A DNA stretch of 64,000 nucleotides from positions 682,001-746,000 of the forward strand of contig SIJG01000003.1 in assembly GCA_023374025.1 (NCBI GenBank). The letters run 5' to 3'. Below the pieces are notes generated by a model. It saw only the letters and a program-made list of their open reading frames with translations. It did not search any database and was not told where the DNA came from. Below, in pieces: positions 10,326-21,900 of this stretch. Position numbers and translations under genes: made by a program. Source of the DNA: Heterodera schachtii (lineage: Eukaryota; Nematoda; Chromadorea; Rhabditida; Heteroderidae). The first letter of the stretch is position 1. Each line of letters begins with the position of its first letter.

Positions 10326-10772
10326 ACGGCACTTCACAATGCGTACCAACTTGCAGTGATGCACCTGCATGCCTTCCAGCCGGCCACACATTTTTTGCCG
10401 AAAATTCTATGCGGTTGCGAAGGCATCCAAGCGACACTGATTGTTTCAAGGGCCGAGTTGTGCACTTGCCGGTTTTGTGGCGCTTATTTCTTTGTAATTG
10501 GCCGTTCACCCGAACGCTTTGGGCTGACGGGGTGCATCGAGCCAAACGGAATTATTAGCCAAGTTGGCGGCTTGGAAGAGAAGTCAATGAGGGTCAACCA
10601 TGCTGGAATCAATAATGTATTGGTTCCGAATGACAATCATGAAGAAGCAAATGCCATCCGAGATGCCCACGATGCCGACCATGACTTGGGTCCCATCCCT
10701 CACATTGACTTTGTTGTGCATATCAATGAGCTATGGCATATTTTGTTTCTTCTTTTCTTGGATGCTCAATGA
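10326..10772 (+). pseudogene. Lon protease C-terminal domain fragment
   Basis: Lon is an ATP-dependent mitochondrial/peroxisomal Ser-Lys protease. After an acceptor (TTTTAG) the open frame encodes a region alignable to the proteolytic domain. LTGCIEPNGIISQVGGLEEK corresponds to the MTGE(I)xLxGxVLPVGGIKEK block, and HAGINNVLVPNDN to AAxRAGIxxVILPxxN. A late PHIDFVVHINELWHILF matches the end of Lon domains. The Lys equivalent to the catalytic Lys (last K of GGLEEK) is present. The catalytic-Ser segment (family GPSAGI) reads CGCEGI, so Ser aligns with Cys, and one extra residue sits upstream. No AAA+ ATPase exons were found in the preceding 500 bp. It may be a captured exon, a pseudogene or the last exon of a strongly diverged paralogue. 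Confidence 0.65.
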
Positions 10773-11127
10773 AATATCAATTTAATTTGTTAGATTATTT
10801 TATTTTTTCGATACTTCTCCACTTTTTGTGTTTTGTCAAAATGATGAATAAATTCTTTATATAATAGGGTATTTTAATTTAATCTCCTTCTGTTCAAAAC
10901 CATTGGAATTTAATTTTTTGAAAGAAACCTAAGTTGTGGGTATGACATAAGTCCGAAAACCTTGGCGAGAATTGTTTTTCGCTTTCCTTCTATTAATGCT
11001 TTTTTATGTCCTATACTCTTTGGATAATCATCAGCAGGTCAGAGAATTGAACTGATGATAAATGGAGTTGACAATTTCAAAATGACCACGAAAATTAAGA
11101 ATTATTCATTTTTTAAATTGTTTTACC
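10773..11127. other. Non-coding, AT-rich
   Basis: Follows the Lon-like stop codon. No exon or repeat boundary was identified. Confidence 0.35.
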
Positions 11128-11629
11128 CTAAGGGTTTCCTTTTTAAGACACGAAAAATCGCAAAATAGGCACAAAAATCCTCAAATCAAAAATAGGCAAA
11201 TAAATTTTTATTAACACTTTTAGGTAGCAAAACACGTAAAAACTTAAATATTTCAATTAAAATGATATTATTAAATATTTTAATTTTTCGAGTAATGAGA
11301 AATTTTTAAACCATAAATTTTTAATGAAAAAAACAGTTGACCAAAGTTATGTTTGGAAATTTTTTCAATTCTTAAGGGTATATTTCGGAAATTTTTTCAA
11401 GCCATTTCTTAGGGGGTGTATTTTTCGTTTTTATTGCATTTTTGTTACGGATTTTTTCGAAAATCCCGAAAATAGGCACATTAAGCACAAAAACCCCGAA
11501 ATACACAAAATAGGCATTATAAAAGTTATCGTAGACTCTACAAGCCAAGCGGAAAATGAGTTTTTCGTGTTTATCTGAACGTATCAAGTGCGACAAATTT
11601 TAGGCATTTGCCTAAAAAGGAAGCCCTAA
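11128..11629. repeat. hAT-like short element, AAAATAGGCA-word arms
   Basis: The left end AAGGGTTTCCTTTTTAAG is mirrored by CTAAAAAGGAAGCCCTA at the right. The word AAAATAGGCA and variants recur several times in the left arm and again in the right arm. The flanks do not show a clear 8-bp duplication. It has the same architecture as the other reiterated-arm elements. Confidence 0.5.
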
Positions 11630-12317
11630 TAATTAATATTGACAAAAATAAATTACAATAGCGAAACGAAAGGACAAATAGCGGACTGACAGATGCAAGA
11701 ACACCCGAATTTATTATGATTAAAAATGGAATTCATTTTTTTATTGGCGTTGGTTCCGGCGGGAAATTAATCTCTTTCCCAATAACCTACAGAAACAATG
11801 TAATTGACATGTAAAAAGATTCTGTTGAAAATCACTGAATAACAAGCAATTATCCAAAAACCGAAAATATATTTTAAATCACCTTAAAAATATTAATCCA
11901 TTGCGATTGAAAATGTTTTTTTTACCATGGCTAAGCACAAAAAACGCAACTGAAAATACCATCGTTACAAAAATTGCCGTGGTAATGATGCTTGGCATTA
12001 GCATTGGCTAAATTATATAATAATAATAGCGATGTGCAAGAGTCTTGGGTCGAGAAATTTCTCGGGGTTTTTTGCACTTTAGCACTCCTAATTCAATTCA
12101 ACCCAAGTAAATATTTTTGTTATTTCTCGGTCTCTATTCTCGGTACAATTATTTCGAAAAAGAAGGAGAGAGAAACGAGAAAGTGAGGGACCCAGATAGA
12201 AAGAAAATAGAGAGATAAGGAAAGACAGAGAGAGAGAGAGAGAGAGAGAAGAAAGAGTTGCTTGAAAGTAAGAAAATATTCTGATATGAAGGTAAAAAAT
12301 TTATAGTAATTAATAAA
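11630..12317. other. Non-coding, short GA tract
   Basis: AT-rich DNA with a GA-rich microsatellite at about 12160-12250. No supported exon. Confidence 0.35.
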
Positions 12318-13320
12318 GACCGGACTTTTGAAAGTACCGGGCCCAGGCTTAGACAATTGAATGGGACCGGGCTTAGACAATTTACCGGGACCGGGCCGTC
12401 CGTTCAAAAAAAAAGCCCGTTTTACCGGGCGTCCCGGCCTGGTACAAAATTTTGACCGGACGCCCGCCGGGACCGGGCTTTTTTTGAAATTTTGATTAAT
12501 AAAAAAAATTTAGTCTTTTATTTTAGTTTAGAATCATGTCAAGCCATCTAAATCGACCTTTATGCTTTTCAAAAGATTTTTTACAGCGCATTTTTCAACA
12601 AAATTTTGGGGAACAAGGATGTCGGGGGGGGGGGGGGGGGGTCCGGCGGTGCTGATAGGCGCCGTCGGGGAAAATTTTTTAAAATTTGTGTGTTTTTGTT
12701 AACAGATTTACACCAAAAATGACCAAATTTTGCTATTTTGAGCTAATTTTTTGAGAAAAAAACTTAGTTTTTTGAACTAGGCGACGCTGAGGAAAAATTT
12801 TGACTTTTAATGAAAATTTGGAAAACTTTTTTGGTAAAAAAAAAGTTATGAACATTTTACTCAATTTCGTATTGATTTTGGAGAAATTGCCCCATTCAAA
12901 AAATCCAAAGTTCTGTCCTGAAAATTAAAGATTTCATTTTCCTTTCATAAAGGCAAAAGCTAAAATATTTTTAATCAAAAATCACATCATTATTTTCTAA
13001 TAAGTCAAAATTTTTTGGATTCAAATGACAGTGTATTATGGAAAAAAAAAGCCAGAGAAATTCACATTTTAAACCTTTTAACCGGTCAGAAGTGAATTGG
13101 AGTCCGACGAATTTCTTTTCTCTTAAAAAATTTTCGGCATTTAAAAAACCCCTAAAGCAGGATTTTTGGTAAGCTGTGCCGACAGGCGAAGATGGGAAAT
13201 TTTTTTTATAAATTAGTCTCAATTTGCTAAGAATTTTCTCTAAAAAAGACCAAATAATATTTTGAAATTTATTATGGGAGTCGACAGGCGCCACCGGGTA
13301 AATTTTGTACTAAAAATGTT
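12318..13320. repeat. Reiterated CCGGGACCGGGC arm plus shared GC core
   Basis: Words of the type GGGACCGGGCTTAGACAATT recur several times between 12340 and 12480. After a long G run, 12640-12760 carries GGTCCGGCGGTGCTGATAGG followed by CGCCGTCGGGG and GTTAACAGATTT. This is the core also found at 17.5, 20.9, 27.2 and 61.2 kb. Further partial core pieces (GTGCCGACAGGCG, GTCGACAGGCGCCACCGGG) lie at about 13177 and 13277. The right end is not clear, so this may be two nested remnants. Confidence 0.55.
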
Positions 13321-13371
13321 TAGTGGAAAATTTAAAAAAAATTTTCAAAATTTAATTTTAACATTAAACAT

Positions 13372-13884
13372 CAGGGCTCGTATTCGTCCTTGGATGCCAA
13401 GGACGTCCTTGGAATTTGATTCTTTTCCTTGGAAATAAAAAATTCCTTGGATAACAAGGACGTCCTTGGAAATGAGCATTTAAAAAGGAAAAATAATCAA
13501 AGGAAATTTGACAAATTTTTGAATTTATAATATATTTGGATTAAATTATGGCATCATGTCAATAAAAATGTAAATTTTTTTTCTCATGGTTGAGAATTTT
13601 TGAAATTTTATGGCATAAAGTCTCTATTTTTCTTAAAAAATTAGCTCAAAATCGCAAATTTGGTCATTTTTGGACAAAAATCTGTAAACAAATCGCATTA
13701 AAAATTAATGTTGGAAAAAATCCATTCCGGTGAAAAATACAAGCCATTTGAATAAATATTAACCATTTTGCATTGCATATAATAAAAATTTAAATGTCCT
13801 TGGATTTCATGAATTTTCCCCATTATGTCCTTACAAATCGGCATATCCGTCCTTGGAAGCCGACCTTGGACGATACGAGCCCTG
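13372..13884. repeat. hAT-like short element, TCCTTGGA-word arms
   Basis: Starts CAGGGCTCGTATTCGTCCTT and ends GACGATACGAGCCCTG, a terminal inverted repeat of about 11 bp. TCCTTGGA-type words recur in both arms. Flanking octamers TTAAACAT and ATCTACAT are a possible diverged 8-bp target duplication. A second, better-preserved member lies at 60779-61494. The interior carries part of the shared core (TTTTTGGACAAAAATCTGTA). Confidence 0.75.
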
Positions 13885-14470
13885 ATCTACATTCAAATTT
13901 GACTCAAATGTTAAAAATTCAATGAATCCTGTGGACCAAAACTGACGAAAGTGCCAATGTTGAAATACAAGCAAATTTAAGCAGAATTATTAAAGCAAGA
14001 TCATTTTCCTTTCATGTTTAACGTGTCCATAAAATAATTGTATGATTTTATGATTATTAAACTCTTAAAGTTAAAATTTCTCATTTTTTTTATTTTAAAA
14101 TTACTAACTAACTAATAATGCATTGTGAAAAAATTTATTTAATCTGTCAAATAATATTTATCATAAAATATGCATCGAGTGATTCATTCCTTCACACCGC
14201 TTTAATTTTGTCATCGCTTCACTATTATTTTCAAAAAAATTATGCAATAAATAATTCACTAAAAATGATAATAATATTTTTTTAAATTTGAGATATTATA
14301 AAACAAAAATATAAAATCCCAATAAAAAAAGTCAAAAAAATTATTCGATGATAATAAATTTGGAAAACGTACCTTTCAATGAATTTAATGAATTAAACCT
14401 GATGATCTTTTTAATTACTTTTAATTAATTTTTTAATTACTTTTTATTGTGTACTCCACGCATTAAATTA
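13885..14470. other. AT-rich upstream region
   Basis: No repeat ends or exons seen. It ends just before the TTTCAG that probably serves as the trans-splice or intron acceptor of the next gene (CAG at 14483-14485). Confidence 0.35.
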
Positions 14471-14501
14471 AATTTGGTCTTTCAGCCATAAAATTTCCCC
14501 A

Positions 14502-15430
14502 ATGCCAATGCCAAGCATCATTTCTACGGCCACTTTTGTAGCGGTGGTACTTTTCACTTGCGCTTTTTTGGACCTTTGCCAAGGTAAAAAAACATTTTCA
14601 ATCTCAATATATTTAATTGCTTTTTTTAATAAAGCATTGACTTGCAAAAGCCGTTCAATAATGGATAAAAATGGCAAGCAACCAAAAGATTCTGTTCTTT
14701 GTGAGAATGGCCAAGACGTTTGTCGTGCGTTCTTCTGCGTAGCAAGTAATAAAGAAAAATTTGCTAAAAAAGTGATGAACGGTGCTGAAGAAATTTATTC
14801 TGCCGAAATTTTTTTTAAAGACAAATTGGCCTTATATCAATATAAAATTTTCATAAATATGTAAATCAACACTCAAATTTCTAATTTCGTAATATCAATT
14901 AATAAGCCGAAATATTTATTATCCATTAATTTTTGAAATGATCCGGCAATCTAATCCAAAAATAATTTAAATTGCTAATTAAAATTATAATTACCACAGA
15001 CCATTCCCTTTTATTCATCCAATGGGATTGTGCGACATTCAGCAAAAAGGACAAATGCCCACAAAATGATGGCCCCAACACGGCAAATAGCGTAAGAGCG
15101 GACCATGGGCTTCCTCAGTCGGATGATTGGCATTGCGTGTGCGAATTTGGCCAAGTTGGGGAGGAAATGGGCAACGAACACATTTACAAGATGGACCCGC
15201 CGGAACCAACGCCAATGGCCGGTGAATTTTTAAATTCAAAAAATACTTTCAATTATTTATTAATAACAGATTCGGATGTTCGCGCTTCTGTCAGTCCACT
15301 TTTTGTCCTTTCGTTTCTCTATTGTAATTTATTTTTTATTAATTATTATAATATTATTGAGCAAAAAATTAATAATTTAGGGGTCATTTTGCCATTGTCA
15401 ACGGCTCTTTATCGTCAGTGTATTCTCTGA
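14502..15430 (+). CDS. Cys-rich secreted protein, possibly Ly6-like and membrane-anchored
   Basis: Four exons fit in phase 1: 14502-14583, 14635-14745, 15000-15221 and 15270-15430, giving about 191 residues. Residues 1-27 form a secretion signal (IISTATFVAVVLFTCAF). The mature part has a patterned set of cysteines: LTC, LCENGQDVCRAFFCVAN, WDCATFSKKDKC and HCVCEFGQVGEEMGN. A hydrophobic C-terminal stretch (SPLFVLSFLYCNLFFINYY) could act as a GPI-attachment signal or a membrane anchor. The Cys layout and terminal tail recall Ly6/uPAR three-finger proteins, but I cannot confirm that. A TTTCAG 17 bp upstream of the ATG would suit spliced-leader addition. It might be a surface protein or a secreted effector-like protein. 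The donor of exon 2 (AGCAA|GTAATA) is weak, so that junction is the least sure. Confidence 0.6.
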
Positions 15431-16513
15431 CCTGGGCTGATTAGCAGGCCAATAGTAGAATGTTTATGATATGAGAGACGAAGTGCCAATGGACAAAGGA
15501 TGGATGTGAAGAGGAATAAGAAAAGATTTAAAAATTCCAATTTCAATTAATGAATACAAAAAAATGAATTGCATTCTTAGTTTAAATTAAACGAATAACC
15601 TTTAAATGGTCTCAAATTTAAAATTAGTCAGCAAACCAAAATTATAGCTCTAAATAAATTACAAATTATTTTCCTGTTCCTTTGTTCGAACTGTGAGAAC
15701 AAATATGACCGCCGATCTCCCCAACCCTCGGTGGACCCGTTCGAAAGACCCACCACCCCCTTTTCATGTATACCGTCAGTCCCTAATTTTGGAGACTTAA
15801 TTAATTCTAAATTTATCGAAACTTCCAAAAAGCTGCAATACCGCACGGGATCCCCACAAATTTTAAATGCGGAAGTTGCTGGATTAATTCGGCGGGTCCC
15901 ATCCCGTAAAATTTTGAATTCGAATTTTGCAGCAGGGTCCGAAATTTAAAAAAAGCACAAATATGTTTATGCATTCAAAAATGTATGTGATAAATAAGCG
16001 TTTAATGCCAAATTATGACAGTATAAATGCTGTAATAATTCAAATATTACTCTGCATAAATGCCCACAAATTAATAGCAAAATTAGTGCTAATGAACTAA
16101 ATCAACTGAACATGCTTTTAAATATTAACAAAAAATCAACGAAGTTTTGATGAAAAATATGGTTAAGTTAATAAATAGTTCACATTAGAAAAGGTAAAAT
16201 CCGAACAAAGGTAAACAAAAAATGTCAAAATTTGTTTAGTCAAAAAATAGTTTTGTCAATAATTTGTTTTCCACCCACTAAGTGTCATAATAAATATTGA
16301 TTAACTATGGTAATTAGTTGTATCATTCCCGTCCCGTGCTTGAAGGGGACATCAATCCTCTGCTGATCAGCAGAAGAATTAAAGGGGGGGGGGGGTGGCA
16401 CCGCCAACAACTGGTGTTACTGTAATTACGCTTTTGTAGATGTGTGTCTCTCATTTATGAATCGATCTTTTTTCTCGTGTTTTTGTTGATTCACGGTTTA
16501 ATTCTGCTGATCA
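15431..16513. other. Non-coding with repeat fragment
   Basis: 15700-15950 contains GGGATCCCC, GGGTCCCATCCCG and ATCCCGTAAAATTTTG, resembling the arms of the element at 38783-39293. 16360-16400 has a GCTGATCAGC palindrome and a G run. No exon was recognised. Confidence 0.35.
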
Positions 16514-16999
16514 TCACTCATTCTCTGCTGTTGTTGACAATGGTGAAGTGGTCTCACAGTCTGCCCATTCAGCTTCTTCGGACTGCTTTTTGTAGTGCAT
16601 GAACATTTGCTGATCAGCAGCGGTCACAGTGTTGGCACGATTGCGCTGCTGATTAGCCAAAGTGATCGCCGCCTGCCCAACGCCGTTAGCCGGCTTTCCG
16701 GATCGGTGCGCTGTATTTTGGCTGTTGTTTTGAGCACAAGCCAGCTGATCATCGTGGTAATAGAAAGCATCGGATTGCGACCGATTCAGACCAGAAAATT
16801 TAAGGTTTTTCTGATCATTCATCACATCGAGCTGATCCAGGCTGAGGTCCAAAATATCCGGCGTTGTATTCTGGTCCTCAATCTCGCCATTTTGGCACAC
16901 ATCAAAATCCTTTTGTTGATCAATGGCATGGTGTTGCCGATCCGCTGATAATGGCTTCCCTTGTCGTTGTCGAACATGTCCCGTCGCCGTTAATGTTGT
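16514..16999 (-). CDS. Probable alternative last exon (cytoplasmic tail) of the Srd-like receptor
   Basis: On the minus strand an acceptor (TTTCTAG|ACA) opens a 161-codon frame ending at 16514. It is hydrophilic and rich in Gln, Asn, Ser and Thr (for example LDLSLDQLDVMNDQK and NLKFSGLNRSQSDAFYYHDD). The receptor exon upstream contains a good donor (AAGAAGCAG|GTGACC at 18921) in phase 0, five codons from its own stop, and this exon begins in phase 0. Joining the two would replace a short tail by about 161 residues, across a 1.9 kb intron holding a transposon. It could instead be the last exon of an unrelated gene. Confidence 0.45.
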   Translation of the reverse strand, partial: TTLTATGHVRQRQGKPLSADRQHHAIDQQKDFDVCQNGEIEDQNTTPDILDLSLDQLDVMNDQKNLKFSGLNRSQSDAFYYHDDQLACAQNNSQNTAHRSGKPANGVGQAAITLANQQRNRANTVTAADQQMFMHYKKQSEEAEWADCETTSPLSTTAENE

Positions 17000-17279
17000 C
17001 TAGAAATATTTCAAAAAGATGCCTTAATCAGCAAATGAGGAAAAATCCACAACGCATAACCGTAGAAACTCCGAAATTCCCTAAATATGCAACCCACCAT
17101 TAAAAACTCTAGAGCGAAATTTATGCAAAATTTGTCTGTTCAAACGGAGGTTAATTTTTTGTTATTTTTGCTTTACTAATAACGGTGACAACAAAATTTT
17201 GACATTTGTGATCACAACAAATTGTTCGGATTTTTTCACAAATAAATGAATTTTGAAAAAACAATTGCGTAGTAAATAT

Positions 17280-18012
17280 CAGGGATGGCACGGAATTCCG
17301 ATTTCCGACTTCCGACATTTTTGGGGTCGGAATTCCTATTTCCGATTTCCGAAAATTTTTTGGACGTCGGAATTCCGACTTCCGAAATTTTTGATGAAAA
17401 GTCGGAAATTTTCGGAAATTTTTTTTTCAAAAAGTTAATATTTTTTTATAATTTCTGTTAATAAATTGAACTGAAATTTTTAAAAATTTCCCGGCGACGC
17501 CTATCGGCACCGCCGGACCCTAAAAATACTTAATTTTCTTGCAAAATTTGCTCAAAAAAGCAAATTTTGTCATTTTTTGGACAAATTCTGTTAACAAATC
17601 GCATTAAAAATTACAAAATTTTCCCGGCGCGCCGGACCCTCCTCCATGTTCCCAAAAAGTTTTTGAAAAAAGCGCGCCGTAAAAAACGTATAAATTAGTC
17701 ACTCCTTTTCCCAAAAATGTTCTAAAATAATGCAAAATGACATAAAAAAAAGATTTCGATAAAATCATCGAATAATTTTCAAGCAAAATATTCAAATAAC
17801 CAAAAACATTTTTGAAACACCTTTTACTTGGTAATAATTAAAAAATTTAGCCTATCAAAATATTTAGAAAATTTTTTATTATATTTTATATTTTTTTAAA
17901 AATTTCCCATTTCCGACTTCCGACGTTTTTGGGGTCGGAATTCCGATTTCCGAAAATTTTTTGGGCCTCGGAATTCCGATTTCCGAAAATTTTTTGACCC
18001 CCGGAATTCTTG
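17280..18012. repeat. hAT-like short element, GGAATTCCGA-word arms, 8-bp TSD
   Basis: A perfect octamer, GTAAATAT, flanks it (17272-17279 and 18013-18020). The arms are made of GGAATTCCGATTTCCGA and TTTCCGACTTCCGAC words in both halves. The interior carries two runs of the shared core (GACGCCTATCGGCACCGCCG at about 17495 and CTGTTAACAAATCGCATTAA at about 17588). The termini are CAGGGATGGCACGGAATTCC and a right end in GGAATTCTTG. It sits between the receptor's two alternative 3' ends. Confidence 0.75.
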
Positions 18013-18908
18013 GTAAATATGATTGCCCTACATTTCTAATTTGCTGAGTTTTGGAAAATGGCGACTAATTGGGGGCAAAACGAGTATGTAACTAAAAATC
18101 ATTCATAATCTTAGCAGGCATTTAGTCGCTTCTAAGATTTCTAATGATTTCCATTTTTATTTGTTCCATCGGTTTTTCGTACCCAATTTGTTGTCAGGTT
18201 TTTATTTATTTATATTACACACATACCGCAAACTTTGTAAATACTACAAATAAAAATTTAATTTGTAGGTTATTGTAGCTGCTGATCATAAAGCTTCCAA
18301 GTTTTGGTACGAAAATGCATCATTCGATATGCATATATTTTCAGAAAAATTGAAATAACATGTATAATTCTTTATAATAGTTTTTTTTAATGTGATTTAT
18401 AGAAAAGGTACAGTTTAGATTTCAAAAAACCCAAAGAAAAAATTGATGTATGATAAGCCAAAAACATGGATAAATTTTTTTATTTTTTTTGCATCAGAAG
18501 ATTGAACAGATCAGCGGTTACAACAACCCTAAAAAAGACTTATTTTTTAAAAAATCCCATAGGTGTGGTTAATATAATGAAGATTGTCTATCCGAAAAGA
18601 TGGAAAAGGAGGCTGGGGGCGTGGTGGTCAGGGGCGTTTTCGTAAAATCTTATTACAAAAATATTTTTAAAAAATCAAGAAAATTTTCAAAAATACGCAG
18701 CAACGTCTTGTGGAACAATCGGTTGCAATTTTCAGTCCCGAGAAATAACACCTTTTGGCAACAACTATTTATTTGTCCAGCCACGCCCCATGCCCAAATG
18801 ATTGTTCTCATCAGCAAACAAAATCAAGTTATGCCCCCTCCCCAAAAACGATCAAAATTGTTGTACGACCAAATCATATCATCGCAACTGATCGGGTCAA
18901 TCGATCGA

Positions 18909-21900
18909 TCAGGTGGTCACCTGCTTCTTAATACGACCAGCGGTTGCATCTGCTGTTGATGACGACGATGTCTCTTCAGTCGACGCGTCCGTGGTTGTGC
19001 CACCGCCGCCGTTCATGCGCAACTGTCGTTTGGCCACCATTTTGTCGGTGAATGTCGCCTTGGTGGTCAGGCCGATTCCGGCGGCACGGCGCTGGAACGC
19101 TTGGACCGGCATGGTGGAATTGCGACGGCCAATGTTTTTGCGGATCAACTTTAGCAACGCTTTGCGGTAGGGCTTCACGAAAAGCATGGTGGCCAACGGG
19201 TTCATCACCTTTTAAGTGGTTTTATGAATTCAGAAAATAGAGTAATTATGATTAAAAATGGGAATTTCTGGCTTAAAGCATTTTATTTTGGACCTTTTTT
19301 GGCATCTTTTACAGAATTTAAACCGATGGTAAATGCTCTTTTTAAAATGTTAAATTTTCCAATTTTTATATATAAAATATAATTATAAAAAATGCATTCT
19401 GAAAAGATGTGATATGATTCAAATAAATTTCAAATTCTAATATAAAAGGCGTCTCAAGTTTTTACAAAAAAAAAATAATTTTTTTGTAGATATTTAAAAT
19501 TTTTTTTCAGAATTAGCAAGTTGAAAATTCCAATAAAATTGTTTTGTTTTACCGGGATGAAATAAAGTGGGATGGCCGCGTACACCATGAAGTAAACGGT
19601 ACCGCCTGAGACCACAAAAATGGGCAGTGTCACTTGGGTGGTCAGTTCGATCACTTCGACAGTTGGCAAAATTGCCTTCAAATTTAAATTGGTTTTTAAA
19701 TTGTTTTTTAAATTTTGCTTCTTTTTTTCACTTGGACAATCATTGCCGTTGTGATTTGGTTGTTGTACTCGCGCATCTTCTCATTTTTCTTGACGTCCGC
19801 GCGGCCGGCACCGGCACGACCGCCCTGGGCACCATCGCCAACGGCGGACGCATTTTCGTACGCTTTGGCAATGTAATTGCACGTGCCACGGGCACAATAC
19901 TGTTATAATGGAATCAATTTGAGCATAAAAAACTAGTGTGACAAAAGTATTCCGCATTAGATAATGTTTGTCTCCGACCAATTTTAAATAAGCAACTCCA
20001 AAAATGAATAATCTCTGTAATTGAATTCGGCGCAAAAAATTGGGATTTAAAAAAAACCAGGTAAATTCGAAAAACAAAGAATTAAATAAAGCGTGGCATA
20101 TAAATTGTTTACCACAATGACGGCATAACAAATGCCAAAAATGATCAACATTGCCAAGCAGTGCAAAATCCAAATGAAAGAGCGCTAAATGAAAATGAAA
20201 ATTCCAGAGATGTCAACATTTGTAAGCTCAGAATTTATTAGCAATGAGCTTCAACAGTACCGTCTTAATTACAGTGTTAATTTATACAAAAACCGTATCG
20301 CTTCAGTCGTTAATTTTCACTTGGTACGCTTTCACTCACCGCCGGTGTAAATGAGGAGAAGCGGATGTCTGTGATGCCGACTTCTTCGTGCACCCAAATG
20401 GCCAACTGGGCCATCTCATCAGCGTATTTTGCAAACGGATAGTCAGAGAAATAGTGGAACATCACATGGGCGAAAAGGAGCAACGACAGTACGGTGCCCG
20501 TAATGTACTTGAGACGTGACGGAATATGACCATCGCTGAATTGGGTGTGTGTATACGGTAATAGTACGGTCGTCTTTTATACGCATATGCATTTATGCCC
20601 ATTATTGTACTTGAATATCATGTAGTAGCGGAACACAAACTGTACAGTGGTGGCACATACGGACAGCAATAACACTTGGAACCAGACAACATTTGCCTTT
20701 AACAGTAACGGGGAATATGGTTAAATCAGGGCTTCCATCTGTCCTGATTTATCAGATTTGTCCTGATTTGGAGGTAGCGACCAAAATTTATTCTGATTTC
20801 TTAAATATGTGGAAAACTTGGTCATTTTTTGGACAAAAACCTGTTAACAAATCACATTAAAATTACAAAATTTTTCCTTTCTTAAAAATTCGTATCAGAA
20901 TCGTAAAATTTAGAAAATTTTTTGGACAAAATTTGTTAACAATTTGCGTTCAATTTAAAAATTTTCCTCGGCGGCGCCTATCGGCACCACCGGACCCCCT
21001 CCCCTCGCCCGTCCCGTTCACCAAAAGTTTTTTGGAAAAGTGCCGCAAAAAATGTTAAGAATCTGATTTCGTGATCTCGTATGCACTGAAATTTGCGATT
21101 TGCTTATTTCCTCCCCTAAATTGTTAAAATCGCTAATGGGAGGCGAAAATATAATAATTGTTACATTTTTGATAGGATAAATTGTAAAAATAACTGTTTT
21201 GAACCAAAATCTGATTTTTTGGGCCCGATGTCCTGATTTTGAAAAATTTTCGATTGAAGCCCTGGGCTAAATACAAAAATGGATTAAGATAGCCTATTTC
21301 GAAATATAAATTTATCGTTATAGTGCAGTATAAGTTCGAATCTACCGAGTTTTCTGTAATGTAAGAGCTTACGGTATAATTGTAAATGCCGGACATTTGG
21401 CGAAAGAAGCCATTTTGTACCACTGCATGATATCCATGGTCGACAATCTGTTTTATAAATTACAAATTAGTTTTTTTTAAAATTCAAACAACGAAATTTT
21501 CATTACCGGGATGGGCTGGACAAGAAATGTGAAAAAGCACAGGAAAATGTCCTAAAATTTAAAGCATTAAAATGTATAAATCTATATGCATGATTGAGCC
21601 GAAGAAAAGATAAATTAAAAATACATAAATTTCTAAATTCGGGAGTTAATGCCAATGGAATGTCAGAGTAAAAGCAACTACAGAATTGCCGTGAACCATA
21701 ACCGAGGCTGCTAAAATAAAAACTTTTTTGAGAAATTCATCAATTGCCCTTAAATCAGGTGAAAATTCCCGTACTTTAAAGTAGATTTCCTTCCCAGCCT
21801 GATTCGGGGATGTAAATAACAGTTCAAAAATAAGAAGTGTGAGGTATCAAAAAAAAAGTTTCTAAGGCTTTTTTGTTTTAGAAAAACTTCTTTTACTTTT

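Noticed and set aside
12971..13294. 107-codon minus-strand frame
   Set aside because: Lies within transposon remnant carrying the shared core; no supported exon borders.
17236..17438. Short frames on both strands with SEIGNRNSD-type repeats
   Set aside because: Translation of GGAATTCCGA arm words of the element at 17280-18012.
21685..21710. Possible extra exon of the Srd-like receptor
   Set aside because: Exons 2 and 3 already join in phase 0, and the extra piece would disrupt the helix sequence.
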